64,000 nt of DNA from Lucinisca nassula (Eukaryota; Mollusca; Bivalvia; Lucinida; Lucinidae). Both the position numbers and the translations under genes were made by a program. Below, in pieces: positions 50,020 through 60,296 of this stretch; within the stretch, counting starts at the first letter, position 1; the number at the start of each line of letters is the position of its first letter. The notes beneath the pieces were generated by a model. It searched no databases and was not told where the DNA came from. It saw only the letters and a list, made by a program, of their open reading frames with translations. Where the stretch lies: the NCBI GenBank assembly GCA_963580285.1, contig OY757011.1, positions 121,861,846 to 121,925,845 on the forward strand, in the 5' to 3' direction.

Positions 50020-51640
50020 CTCTGAAACTACTTGGCCAATTGAAACCAAATTACATATGGAGGCTCTGTGGGAAGGGTGAACGAAAGTTTGTTCGTGAAG
50101 ACTGAGTCACATGACCAAGATGGTCGCCATGCCCATATATGGTAAAAACCTTTTAAAATCTTCTTCTCAAGAACCAAATTGCCGATGATCTTAAAACTTG
50201 GTATGCAGCATCGGGGACTCGGGCCCTACCAAGTTTGTTCAAATTATGACCTTTGGTTGACCTTGACCTGTTTTACTTCAAGGTCAACTTTGGTCACTTA
50301 GACATTTGTATGGAAAAAAGGCAAACCAGTGGATTTTTCTGATTACATGGTAGCTAGTGGCATTAGAAATGGTATTTGCAATCAGCTTACTGGAAGTTTA
50401 TAAGTGCCAAAGGTCAAGGTCATTTACCGACCTTTGTCCAGGACGGCTCAGATTCAGTATTTTCATCTTCTTCTTAACTTAAACTACTTGGCCAATTAGA
50501 ACCAAATTACATGTGGAGCCTCTATGGAATGGGGGAACGAAAGTTTGTTCGTGAGGATTGGGTCACTTGACCAGTATAGCCGCCATGCCCATATATGGTA
50601 AAAACCTTCAAAAATCTTCTTCTCAAGAACCGAATGGCCGATGATCTTGGAACTTGGTATGCAGCATCGGAGACTCGGGCCGTACCAAGTTTGTTCAAAT
50701 TATGACCTTTGGTTGACCTTGACCTGTTTTACTTCAAGGTCAAATTTGGTCACTTAGACATTTCTATGGAAAAAAGGCAAAACAGTGGATTTTTCTGATT
50801 GCATGGTAGCTAGTGGCATCAGAAATGGTATTTGCAATCAGCTGAATGGGAGTTTATAAGTTCCAAAGGTCAAGGTCATTTACCGACCTTTGTCCCGGAC
50901 GGCTCAGATTCAGTATTTGCATCTTCTTCTTCACTTAAACTACTTGGCCAATTGAAACCAAATTACATGTGGAGCCTCTATGGAAATTTGTTAGTGAGGA
51001 CTGAGTCACATGACCAATATGGCCACCATGCCCATATATGGTCAAAAACCTTTGAATATCTTCTTCTCAAAAACCGAATGGTTGATGATCTTGAAACTTG
51101 GTATGCAGCATCGGGGACTCTGGCCCTACCAAATTTGTTCAAATGATGACTTTTGTTTGACCTCCACCTATTTTATGTCAAGGTCAAATTTGGTCATTAA
51201 GACATTTGTATGGAAAAAAGGCAAAATAGTGGATATTTCTGATTGCCTGGTAGGCTGTGACATCAAAATGATATTTGCAGTTAGCTGAATGGAAATTTAT
51301 CAATTCCAAAGGTCAAGATCATTTACTGACCTTTATCCTGGGTGCCTCAGATTCAGTATTTTTTTTTTATCTTCTTCTCCACTTAAACTGTGGGATGATT
51401 GAAACCAAATTACATTTGGAGCCTCTATGGGTAGGGGGAATGAAATTTGTTTGTAAGGACTGGGTCACCTGACCAATGTGGCCGCCATGCTCATATATGG
51501 TAAAAAAATTAAGAATTTTCTTCTCAGGAACCAAATAGCCGATGACGTTGAAATTTGGTATGTAGCATTGGGGACTCAGACCCTACCAAATTTATTCAAC
51601 TGATGACCTTTAGCTGACCTTCACTTGTTTTACATCAAGG
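50020..51640 (+). repeat. ~450-bp satellite, about 3.5 units
   Basis: 'gaaactacttggccaattga' recurs near 50027, 50479 and 50936, and in decayed form at 51385. Other blocks: 'ggtatgcagcatcggggact', 'tggtcacttagacatttgta', 'tcagattcagtattttcatc'. Another partial unit follows Spy at 55629-55930. Frames at 50832-51472 are repeat-derived. Confidence 0.85.
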
Positions 51641-51645
51641 TCAAA

Positions 51646-52411
51646 GGAGCAGTCTCTATAAGGCTATTTTCATGGCCACAACCGATTTCCTTTAAACTTT
51701 GTAGCTTCAAATTGGTACATATTGGCTGTCTAATGGTGAATTTTTAGACTCTTTGGTCCACTGGTTTTTGCTGTATACACTATTAAAGTGGGTGGGGTAA
51801 TGTCACCCCATCAAGGGTATACCAACAAAAATGTTATTATTTTTGTTCAAAGTGCATGACTGGAGGCGATGTTTTCTGTATGCTTACTACCCTTTTAGGC
51901 ATAACAGCCGGTGATAACAGTCTTATAAATATCAAACAAGAGAAGAGTTTATACGCGCTTGTAAGTTGTACCCAAATATTAGTAATTTTTAATTTACGAA
52001 AAACCACAACACCTTTACAGTTTTCAACTAATTTCAAAGAGCTTTCATAAATATAGTGAGTGAGTGTTTGAGTTTTACGTCCCACTAACAGCTAAGGTCA
52101 TACGGAGACAGGACCTCGGTTTAAAGACTCATCCGAAAGTCTGGAGAAGCCCGGGATCGATCCTGCGATCCCTTCATAAATATAATGTTGATGTAATAGT
52201 CATTCTAGGTATATGTCAGAATTATTGTTAGTTCATAAAACTTAAAGAGTTACCTGCCCCTGAAATTGGATTTTACCCATTTTTTTTAAATCAGAGTGCA
52301 TTTATCCGTTTGTAGTACTCACAACTTCATTTGAAAGTGAATAAACCGATTCCATGCAAATATAATTAAATAGATGTGGACAAAGAAGATATTTGATTAA
52401 ATAGTGCATGC
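51646..52411 (+). repeat. Left terminal inverted repeat of Spy
   Basis: Pairs with 54977-55625 once the 117-bp SINE (52056-52172) and its duplicated site are set aside. Matching blocks include 'gtttatacgcgcttgtaagt', 'tcattctaggtatatgtcag' and 'aaaccgattccatgcaaata'. Divergence is low, with a few substitutions and indels. Confidence 0.85.
52056..52172 (-). repeat. SINE family C inserted in Spy arm
   Basis: Minus-strand SINE with (GAGT)n tail at its left, 'acgtcccactaacagctaag' and a B-box-like 'gggatcgatcctg' at its right. Flanked by ttcataaatata on both sides (52044-52055 and 52173-52184). The other Spy arm reads 'ctttcataaatataatgttg' without it (reverse complement near 55190-55210), which is the empty site. 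Confidence 0.85.
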
Positions 52412-52909
52412 TAGCAAGCACAGGAGCACAACATCCCACGGTACGAGCACGGTACGTATTTTACCTTTGGATATTTTGTTGCTAAGGCCTTCCACTTTGT
52501 AATTATCCCATTAACTGATTCGACAACCTATCTCACTTTGTACCTAGCCTTGAATCATTTGCCTCTTCAGTTGTATATTGCTTCCGAGATTTGGTTAGGA
52601 AGTGAAGCATATGAGAATTGATTTCATAACCCTTTAGTATTTCTCTAACATTCCTGATTCATACATCAACTTTTGCAAATGTCCTATTTGGGGATTCAAA
52701 TTCTGATGTTGCAATCGCAGTGGCTGATGGAACGTTGAACATATTGAGAAGAGAGGAAACTACTCATTTCCGAGAAGATCTTATTCCGTACATAAAGGAC
52801 AGCCTTTGCTGAAACCTATGATGCTTGTGGCCACTGATGGTTACATTTTGACTGTGATGGGGCCATATCTTGCAGATGGGAAAACACAGATGTTAAAATT
52901 ACCGAACAC

Positions 52910-53355
52910 ATGTTAAAGACTAATGCAGAAAATATTACTGACTGGTTTGAAGATGATGTTCTCGTTGTAGACCGCGGCTTCAGGGATGCTATAGATATAC
53001 TAAAGGATTTTGGAATCAATTCTCATATGCCTCACTTCCTAAACAAATCTCAAAAGCAACATACGACTGAAGAGGCAAATGAGTCAAGGCTAGTTTCAAA
53101 GGTGAGATGGGTTGTCGAATCAACTAATGGGAGAATTAAAAAGTGGAAAGCCCTTAGCAACACAATGCCCAATAGTCAAATACCATATGTTGGCGACTAT
53201 GTAAGGATTGTTTGCTTATTGTGCAATGCATTTAGACTACATGTGGTAACAAGCAAAGATTCAGTCAAAGTAATTGCTAGAAGAATGATGGCCCTAGCAA
53301 AAACTCCAAATAAGCTGCAGGATAAGGTTGTAACAAGAATTCCGCCGAAGGCTAT
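52910..53355 (+). pseudogene. Spy transposase, catalytic-core open segment
   Basis: Longest intact part of the transposase frame. It begins HMLKTNAENITDWFEDD, contains DRGFRD and WVVESTNGRIKKWK, then GDYVRIVCLLCNAFRLHV, and runs to IPPKAM at the insertion point. The last residues of the open frame as it stands (to 53392) are encoded by the inserted element, not by the transposase. Confidence 0.8.
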
Positions 53356-54277
53356 GTCGCGCCTGTGGGGGCGCAAAGTCATCGAACCATGATATGTATG
53401 TCAAGGTCAAACATAGATGCTTGCTCAAAAGATCCCATTCTCAAATGCAAGCTTGTACTAAGTATCATTAATGAAGCTCTAATAATTCTTGAGAAATGAA
53501 CTTAACCATAAGGGTGAACGCTGGGTGGTCACAATATTTTACAAAGTCAGTGAACCATCAAATTTAGGTCAAGGTCAAATATGGCTGCTTGCATTTAAGT
53601 TGCCATCCCCAGATTCAAGTTTGCACCAAAAATCATTAATGAAGCTCTTATAAATCTTGAGAAATAAACTTGACCATTAGGGTGAACGCTAGGGTGGTCG
53701 CAATATTTTACAAAGTCAGTGAACCATGAAATATAGGTCAAGGTTAAATATGGATGCTTGCATTTAAGTTGCCATCCCCAGATTCAAGTTTGCACCAAAT
53801 ATCATTAATGAAGCTCTTATAAATCTTGAGAAATAAACTTGACCATTAGGGTGAAAGCTAGGGTGGTCGCAATATTTTACAAAGTCTTCGAACCATGATA
53901 TGTAGGTCAAGGTCAAATATGGATGCTTGCATTCAAGTTGCCATCCACAGGTACAAGTTTGTACCATATATCATTAATGAAGCTCTTATAGTTCTTGAGA
54001 AATAAACTTGACCATTAGGGTGAACGCTATGGTGGTCGCAATATTTTACAAAGCCAGTGAACCATGAAATGTAGGTCAATGTCAAATATGGATGCTTGCA
54101 TGTAAGTTGATATCCCCAGATACAAGTTTGTACCAAGTATCATTAATGAAGCTCTTATAGTTCTTGAGAAATAAACTTGACCATTGTGGTCGCAAATGTT
54201 GACGCCTTGACGAACGGACGAACAAACGGACGGAAAACCGGGCGCCTATATCGCGCGATGCTAATAGCAGGCGCGAC
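53356..54277 (-). mobile_element. GTCGCGCCTGC element inside the Spy transposase
   Basis: Plus-strand left end GTCGCGCCTGTGGGGGCGC, right end GCAGGCGCGAC; 10-11 bp perfect inverted ends as in 14800-15844. Contains about five ~172-bp units ('gaagctcttatagttcttga', 'aaataaacttgaccattagg', 'aatatggatgcttgcattta') and a CGAACGGACGAACAAACGG repeat. Removing it joins AAGGCTAT to AAAAAATGGCTGG, restoring the transposase frame with no extra bases, so no target duplication was made. Confidence 0.8.
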
Positions 54278-54940
54278 AAAAAATGGCTGGGATAAAAAAC
54301 GGGTTATTTGGAAAAAGATCGATGATGAGAAACTTGAGAATTTCCCAGAGATGACTGAGGATGAACTCAGGGATTTGAAACTGGGTATTAACCAGCTGAA
54401 ACAAGCCAAATCCTACACAGATGAACATTTTGACGACAATGGATCATATGAGATAATGGCACACAAAGAAGAAGATGGAGTTCTCAAAGCACAGATACGT
54501 TCTCGCCACACGTCTAATAAATCATATAACATGTGGGTTGAATATACACAAGGACTGAACCCAATCACTGGATGGTATTGTGGATGCAGAAGTGGAGCTC
54601 GTACAATGGGATGTTGCGCACATGTGGCTTCTGTTCTCTGGTATTTGGGATATTACCGGAACAAAACAGAAAATAGTGAAGCAAAACCAAGCCGGGAACA
54701 TATTGATTTTGTTTATGATGCTGCTGTTGACATATTGAGTACATCTAGCGACTCAGAGGAAGATCAGTAAATTAACAAATTCTTAAACATGTCGTGAGAC
54801 CATACAGGCTTATATTTAAGCACAGTATCAGTCTAAAATGAGGTTCCACAACATGAGCAAAGCCTGCTTTGGTGGTCAAAAACGTTTGACAGTTGACAAA
54901 TGTTCCATTTGCACCTGGAAATTAAGAGTTCATAAATAAC

Positions 54941-54941
<1 letters not shown>

Positions 54942-54972
<31 letters not shown>
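54942..54972. repeat. Poly-A run
   Basis: About 30 A between the transposase end and the right inverted repeat of Spy; the left arm has no equivalent. Confidence 0.9.
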
Positions 54973-54974
<2 letters not shown>

Positions 54975-54976
54975 AA

Positions 54977-55625
54977 ATACTAGCATGCACTATTAAATCA
55001 AATGACTTCCTTGTCCACATCTATTTAATAATATTTGCATGGAATCGGTTTATTCACTTTCAAATGAAGTTGTGAGTACTACAAACGGATCAATGCACTC
55101 CGATTTAAAAAAAATTGGTAAATCCAATTTCAGGGGCAGGTAACTCTTTAAATTTTATGAACTAACAATAATTCTGACATATACCTAGAATGACTATTAC
55201 ATCAACATTATATTTATGAAAGATCTTTGAAATAAGTTGAAAACTGTAAAGGTGTTGTGGTTTTTCGTAAAGTTGGGGAATAAAAATTACTGATATTTGG
55301 GTATAACTTACAAGCGCGTATAAACTCTTCTCTTGTTTGATATTTATAAGACTGTTATCACCGGCTGTTATGCCTAAAAGGGTAGTAAGCATACAGCAAA
55401 CATCGCCTCCAGTCATGCACTTTGAACAAAAATAATAGCATTTTTGTTGGTATACCCTTGATGGGTGACATTACCCCACCCACTTTAATAGTGTATACAG
55501 CAAAAACCAGTGGACCAAAGAGTCTAAAAATTCACCATTAGACAGTCAATATGTACAAATTTGAAGCTACAAAGTTTAAAGGAAATCGGTTGTGGCCATG
55601 AAAACAGCCTTATAGAGACTGCTCC
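54977..55625 (-). repeat. Right terminal inverted repeat of Spy
   Basis: Inverse of 51646-52411 without the SINE. Open frames in this arm (55162-55416) mirror those in the other arm and are not genes. Confidence 0.85.
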
Positions 55626-56019
55626 TTTGGTCGCTTAGACATTTGTATCGAAAAAGAGCAAGACAGTGGAATTTACTGATTGCATGGCAGCCGGATCCAT
55701 CATAAATATTATTTACAATCAGATGAATGGAAGTTAATCAATTCCAAAGGTCAAGGTCATTACTGACCTTTGTCTTGGATAGATCAGATTCAGTATTTTT
55801 ATCTTCTTCTCCAGTAAAAGAGCTGTGATGATTAAACCAAATTACATTAAAAACCCCTATGGGGATGAGGCAATTGAACATTATTCGTGGTATTGTTGTC
55901 ACATGACCAAGATGGGCACCTTGCCTGTATATGGTGTAAACTACATGACCTCTGGTGAGCGAAGTGGCCCATGGGCCTCTTGTTTTAATTATGAGTCTAT
56001 TAGTGGCAAGCATATGGTT

Positions 56020-56045
56020 GGGGGCATAGTGTTTCACAAACACAT
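56020..56045 (+). repeat. Satellite-element 3' end remnant
   Basis: 'gggggcatagtgtttcacaa' ACACATTTTCTAGTT: the GTGTTTCACAAACAC hairpin with an end intermediate between those of 11605-13885 and 12896-13834. The rest of that element is missing. Confidence 0.6.
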
Positions 56046-57015
56046 TTTCTAGTTCTTCTTTTCTTTTTTTCTTCATAAACACACATAAACAGTTGTTATG
56101 TCCCTCGCACAACAACGTTTTTAGGGGGTGGGGATATTGCATGCATGATTGCGAAAACATGTACACATGCACTCATATATAAATGTACACATGTATATGT
56201 CGTAGTCCAAATAGGAATTAAGCCAGATCCGGAATCCGGCTAGACCAAATAGTAATTCTTATTTGGCCTAGGCAGATTCCGGATCTGGCTAAAATAATAT
56301 TTAGTTTAGCCAGATTCCGGATCTGGCTAAACTCTGTTTAGTCCAAATAAGAATTCCTATTAGGCTAGGCAGATTCCGGATCTGGCTAAGCTGGTCAGAC
56401 CAAATACGAATCTTGTTATTACATCAATAATGTATGGCTGAAAACCTTTACTTCTTTCCATATTGGTGTTAGGGACAGAATTTGGGTTATGGTAGCACTG
56501 TGATCATCCTTTAAAAATTGTTTGAGGAAATAAAAAAGAGAAACAAGATAAAAAATTCCATTCTGAGAGAAAAATATATTATTTTTCACAAACAGCCATG
56601 AAATTGTTTGGGCAGATAGTTAAGTTTCATTGGGTCAGCAGAGTGACAGCAAACAAATATTTTAAGGTTGCCCTCATGTTTTTAAAAAACAAATAGATAT
56701 AATAAAATATTATTTATCATTTTTATAAGAACAAATTCAAAAAACCATTACATTCTATTACCAACTACACTCTATTGTTATTATCTACTCAGTAAAGACA
56801 TGGAATATTGATATTTCTCTTTTTTCTTCAGAATCAGTCAAATGACATTCACACACTCTAAAACATAGTTTGTTTTGCCTTAGACTATCTATATTTTAGA
56901 GCAGAAATAATATCTATAATATTTACAGTAATGAAGTTACTGAAATACTGCTCATCGGCTTCATAAACTAAGACACTCTCATGTACAGATATTTAATAAC
57001 GAAGAAGAAACATAG

Positions 57016-57237
57016 GATCTGTCATTTGCAGGTTTCAGAAAAATATATAACCGCAATGACTTCAGCACCCAATTTCGTAAAATCATTCTTCGATATAAAA
57101 AGATTGGGTACAACATGGATGTTATACGACAGACTGCATGCATGGTAGTTAACCCAATCACGGTTGGCAACTTTGCTTTCCTCTGTAATTGCACGCCGGT
57201 GGGTCAGGCCTCAGATTCTATGACGGCTCCAACGTAA
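57016..57237 (+). pseudogene. Penelope-like element C-terminal coding end
   Basis: An uninterrupted 73-codon frame ending in TAA reads FRKIYNRNDFSTQF, RKIILRYKKIGYNMDV, QTACMVVNPITVGNFAFLCN, CTPVGQASDSMTAPT. It lacks a start codon because only the 3' end is present. The same protein end is encoded in decayed form on the minus strand at 60297-60612 (YGDLVKKFGRI, QTACLVVDPF). I recognise it as the conserved tail seen in mollusc PLE-like ORFs; this attribution is from memory of the family. Confidence 0.55.
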
Positions 57238-57539
57238 AGGCTTATTGAGAATTAGAAAGATCTAATTCTTGGTAATGTTGGTTGGTGCCTGATGCTCTGT
57301 CTCTGGTCGGGCCCATCGGAGTCTAACTGTTGGTTTTCTTTTGCTCCAGCATTTCAGTGGTTTCTTGCTCACCGTTGTCTCACCTCTGTGGTGCTTTGAT
57401 TTTTTTGTGTTCACGGAGATGTTGCACTGATGAGTTAGGAGGCCTTCATGCGGACTGAACAAATTATCTATCTAAATCGCGACGGAAGTAAGGGCGAGGA
57501 TTGTGGCCACGTAAAATCGATTTAAGCCCCCCAGTGGAA

Positions 57540-57800
57540 CGAGTCCACTGACCGTTCCAAGGCGGTTCTTCTGTGGCGATTTATTTATGTTGTTGTTTGT
57601 TATTTACTGTGTGTATCACTTGTGTCTTTTAATTTTGGATGGCCATATGGCCATTTTGTGGGAAAGTAACTGTCCTTATGGCCTTCCTTTGTTTAGGTTT
57701 CCATTATGGTCTGGTCGCTTAATGTTTGTATTTCTTTCCCTTTGGTGTCTTTGGTGGGTGGAGTAAGTTAATTGTATCGATTCCTGATCTTTGTTTTACT
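57540..57800 (+). repeat. CCGTTCCAAGGCGG repeat copy
   Basis: 'ccgttccaaggcggttcttc', 'aattttggatggccatatgg', 'gaaagtaactgtccttatgg'. It lies about 300 bp after the PLE coding end at 57237, so it may be part of a PLE 3' region. Confidence 0.6.
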
Positions 57801-58338
57801 TCTACTTTGTTTTTAAAACCATTTGTAGTGATTAAACTTTAGGACATAAACAAATAAGAGATTTTCTTTCATCTTTTGTTAGTATAAAAATGTCTTTGAT
57901 TGCTTTTCACACATATTTGAAACAGGCAGATTATCAATGAAGCATGCAAGACAAAAAAATTCCGAAGATGAAAAGTTTGTTAATACTGTAGTAATTAGCC
58001 AGGGTGGTCTAAACAACACATTATTAAAATACTTTAAACATTAAATATGTTCTATAAAACTGTTACTGAAGCCAATTAATTAATATTCAATGAAGTTCTG
58101 TTACCATTAAACCAGGATTCCTATTTGGTCTGACCAGTTTAGCCAGATCCAGAATCAGCCTAGCCGAATAGGAATTCTTATTTGGACTAAACAGAGTTTA
58201 GCCAGATCCGGAATCTGGCTAAACTATGTTTTATTTTAGCCAGATCCGGAATCTGCCTAGACCAAATAAGAATTCCTATTTGGCCTAGCCAGATTCCGGA
58301 TCTGGCTAAATTCCTATTTGGACTACGACATATACATG

Positions 58339-58810
58339 CACACACTCTCACACTCATGCATGCACACATACACTCATGAATGCACACGCATGTATGCATG
58401 CATGCATGCATGCTAATACACACATGCAGGCACGCATTGCACATATACATGTATGCATGCAATCTAACATGCATGCATGCATGCACACACACTCATGCAG
58501 GCATGCATGCACATAAACACTCATACATGCATGTACACATGCATACAAAAACATGCTTGCATGCACTCATGCTTGCATGTTCAGACACATACTTGCATGC
58601 ATGTGCATGTACTCAGGTATACACACACACTTATGCATAAATACAAGCATTCACACATGCAGTCATGCATGCATGCATACATACACTCATGCGTGCACAC
58701 ACACATGCATGCGTGCACAAGAACACTCATGCAGGCACGCATGCATACAAACATGTAGCATGCACTCTACCATGCATGCATGCTACTGAGCACATTCATA
58801 CATGCATGTG
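58339..58810. repeat. CATGCA / CACACA microsatellite
   Basis: Irregular (tgca)n, 'catgcatgcatgca', 'acacactcatgcaggc' and similar for about 470 bp. All open frames of up to 101 codons here, on both strands, are His/Cys/Ala/Met repeat translations and not genes. Confidence 0.95.
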
Positions 58811-58974
58811 AGACGCCAAGTTCTGCACCGGATGTTCAGTTGTTTTTTCTCCAGCTACTCCGGTTTTACCTTTGATTAACGATCGGCTCGATATGAGAGA
58901 AATAATCTTCAAAGGGCCGTAAAACCACCCCCACACCCCCCCCCCCCCAAAAAAAAAATATGTATATATATAAT

Positions 58975-59160
58975 TTGTTTTGGATAGCCAATTGGCCATT
59001 CCATGGAAAAAATATCTGTCATTTTTGGCTTTCCGCTAGTGGTGTTTCAATTAGGGCCCAGTTACTTCAAGTTCGCGTTTCTTTCCCTTTCGGTGTCTGT
59101 GATAGGTAGTGTGAGTTTATTGTATCGATTCCTGTCCATTGTCTTCACTTCTATTGTGAA
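58975..59160 (+). repeat. CCGTTCCAAGGCGG repeat, truncated copy
   Basis: Begins within the repeat ('ttttggatagccaattggcc') and runs to 'tcctgtccattgtcttcact'. Preceded by a C/A run (58925-58950). Confidence 0.6.
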
Positions 59161-59264
59161 TGAAATTCGAACAAGGGTTTAGAAAGAGTTGGCGTTTTAA
59201 GCAAATCGTTGACGCCGCACGACGCACGACATTGACCGATCAAAATAGCTCACCATGAACACTT

Positions 59265-59960
59265 TATCCATGGAATAAGAATAAAACTTTACAAAAGACC
59301 AAACAAAGCTCGAGTTACTGCAAATTCAGGTTCATATAATACCACTACTGAACTTTCCAAATTATTTAAGTCCACCCTCCCCCAGCTGGAATTCGTTTCA
59401 CTGACCGTTCCAAGGCGCCACTTCTGTCGCGGTGTATTTTGTTATTGATTGTCTTTTTGTGTGTGTATCGCTTTTATTGTGATTTTTTTGGGATACCCAA
59501 TTGGCCATTTTGTGGGAAACTAATTGTCCTTTTGTCTTTCCGCTATTGATGTTTTCATTAGGGTCTAGTTATTTCATGTTCGTGCTTCTTTCCCTTTGGT
59601 GTCTCTGATGGAAGCTGTGGGTTAATTGTATCGATTCCTGATCATTTCCTTTACTTCTATTTTTCATGTCTTCCTGTCATTTAAAAGCATGTGATTAAAT
59701 ATTTCGACAATGTCTATGAAAGATCAGGAAGAAATCTGTTTTGGTGTAAAAAAATCGAATGAGGTTTAAAATAAAATAAATTCCAGACATTTGTGTGCAT
59801 TTAATCTGTCTTCGTATGATTTTTCCACGCTTTACACTACAATATCGCATAATTCTATAAACGAAAAAGTTAATGATTTAATTGAAAGGACATTACATTT
59901 AGATGATTCCCTCTGTACATGTGTGTTACTTGTAAGAAAGAAAAACACCAGTTAGATCTT
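59265..59960 (+). pseudogene. Penelope-like element remnant, interrupted
   Basis: KLYKRPNKARVTANSG and TTTELSKLFK (59280-59370) correspond to the KLHKRPY...ANSSSCTT part of the 46138 remnant. After a 270-bp CCGTTCCAAGGCGG insertion (59385-59660) the frame continues with VIKYFDNVYERSGRN, then SSYDFSTLYTTISHN (about 59808-59860) and DLIERTLHLDDSLC. Several frameshifts and stops; no function left. Confidence 0.6.
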
Positions 59961-60260
59961 GGAGTGTCGAACCCATGAAACATCAGGCTTCATCCCTCTT
60001 TCGTCCAATGGTCATATATTGATTGGTTTAAACAGTATTTATTTCAAACATTTACATGCAAAATATAAAGTACAGTGAATATCATAGAATTCAGGATATG
60101 ACAGTAAGCTAAAATGCTTGTCTAGATGTCATCTCCTGGTATATTGATTGATACTATCATGAAGCAGGTTTGAGGACTCAACAACAATCCGACGTCAGAG
60201 CAGAAGCAAACCACCAGTTAGATCGAGGAGGGTCGAACCCAGGTGACATCAGGCTCCACT
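59950..60260. repeat. Two-copy 'caccagttagatc' repeat
   Basis: 'caccagttagatcttggagt' and 'gtcgaacccatgaaacatca' near 59950-59990 recur as 'caccagttagatcgaggagg' and 'gtcgaacccaggtgacatca' at 60213-60255. 'gggtcgaaccca' resembles a tRNA B box, but no partner A box is placed correctly. Confidence 0.45.
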
Positions 60261-60296
60261 CCTCTTGAATTCAAAATATTTAGAGTCAAAAAGTCT

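Larger units (their letters stand above)
52480..54770 (+). pseudogene. Spy transposase pseudogene with C-terminal SWIM zinc finger
   Basis: DDE-type transposase in broken frames. Readable parts are GDSNSDVAIAVADGT (about 52697-52738, first catalytic Asp region), then after a shift RGNYSFPRRSYSVHKGQPLL and ATDGYILTVMGPYLADG to about 52880. After another shift comes an open frame from 52910 with DVLVVDRGFRD (second Asp) and KVRWVVESTNGRIKKWK (catalytic Glu). It breaks at 53356 where another element is inserted and resumes after 54277 (NGWDKKRVIWKKIDDEKLEN...). The end has a SWIM-like CxC...CxH (YCGCRSGARTMGCCAHV, about 54580-54625) and stops at 54770. Part N-terminal of 52690 is too decayed to read. 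Confidence 0.8.
51646..55625 (+). mobile_element. Spy-type DNA transposon, 3980 bp, defective
   Basis: Starts GGAGCAGTCTCTATAAGGC and ends GCCTTATAGAGACTGCTCC. The inverted ends run about 640 bp. Host bases are AAA on the left (51643-51645) and TTT on the right (55626-55628); removing the element rebuilds the satellite sequence 'aaggtcaaatttggtc' with nothing duplicated. Insertion between AAA and TTT without duplication is the defining feature of the Spy group, whose DDE transposases are related to PIF/Harbinger and ISL2EU. The transposase is broken by frameshifts and by an inserted element; the left arm carries a SINE. Confidence 0.85.
49936..55985 (+). mobile_element. Satellite element (ATCTCACCAGAGCC type) hosting a Spy transposon
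   Basis: 5' end TTTTTATCTCACCAGAGCCGAAGC and a CGTCCGCGTCCGCGTCTGCG repeat. 3' end CTCTGGTGAGCGAAGTGGCCCATGGGCC, a perfect 12-bp hairpin, followed by TCTTGTTTT. The interior is about four ~450-bp units, broken by the 3980-bp Spy element. Without Spy it would be about 2.07 kb. Non-autonomous; Helitron-like by end structure (inference). Confidence 0.7.
56189..58338. mobile_element. Inverted-repeat element built from CCGGAATCTGGC palindromes
   Basis: Left arm 56189-56410 and right arm 58118-58338 are inverted copies over about 215 bp with roughly one mismatch in twelve. Each arm holds several small palindromes of the type GCCAGATCCGGAATCTGGC separated by 'ccaaataagaattcctattt'. Ends run into CATGTATATGTCG/CGACATATACATG. 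The 1.7-kb interior contains a Penelope-like 3' coding end (57016-57237) and a CCGTTCCAAGGCGG repeat. No transposase. Superfamily unknown to me. Confidence 0.75.

Noticed and set aside
54177..54280. N-terminal part of the 197-codon frame starting at 54177
   Set aside because: These first ~34 codons come from the end of the inserted GTCGCGCC element; only sequence after 54277 belongs to the transposase.
57416..57456. Second hammerhead-like sequence 'cactgatgagttaggaggcc' followed by 'ttcatgcggactgaac'
   Set aside because: CUGAUGA is present but the closing segment is GAAC with an extra U before it instead of GAAA, and neither stem I nor stem III can be paired convincingly.
58187..58789. Several overlapping open frames of 60-101 codons on both strands
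   Set aside because: They are translations of the CATGCA/CACACA microsatellite (Met-His-Ala-Cys repeats).
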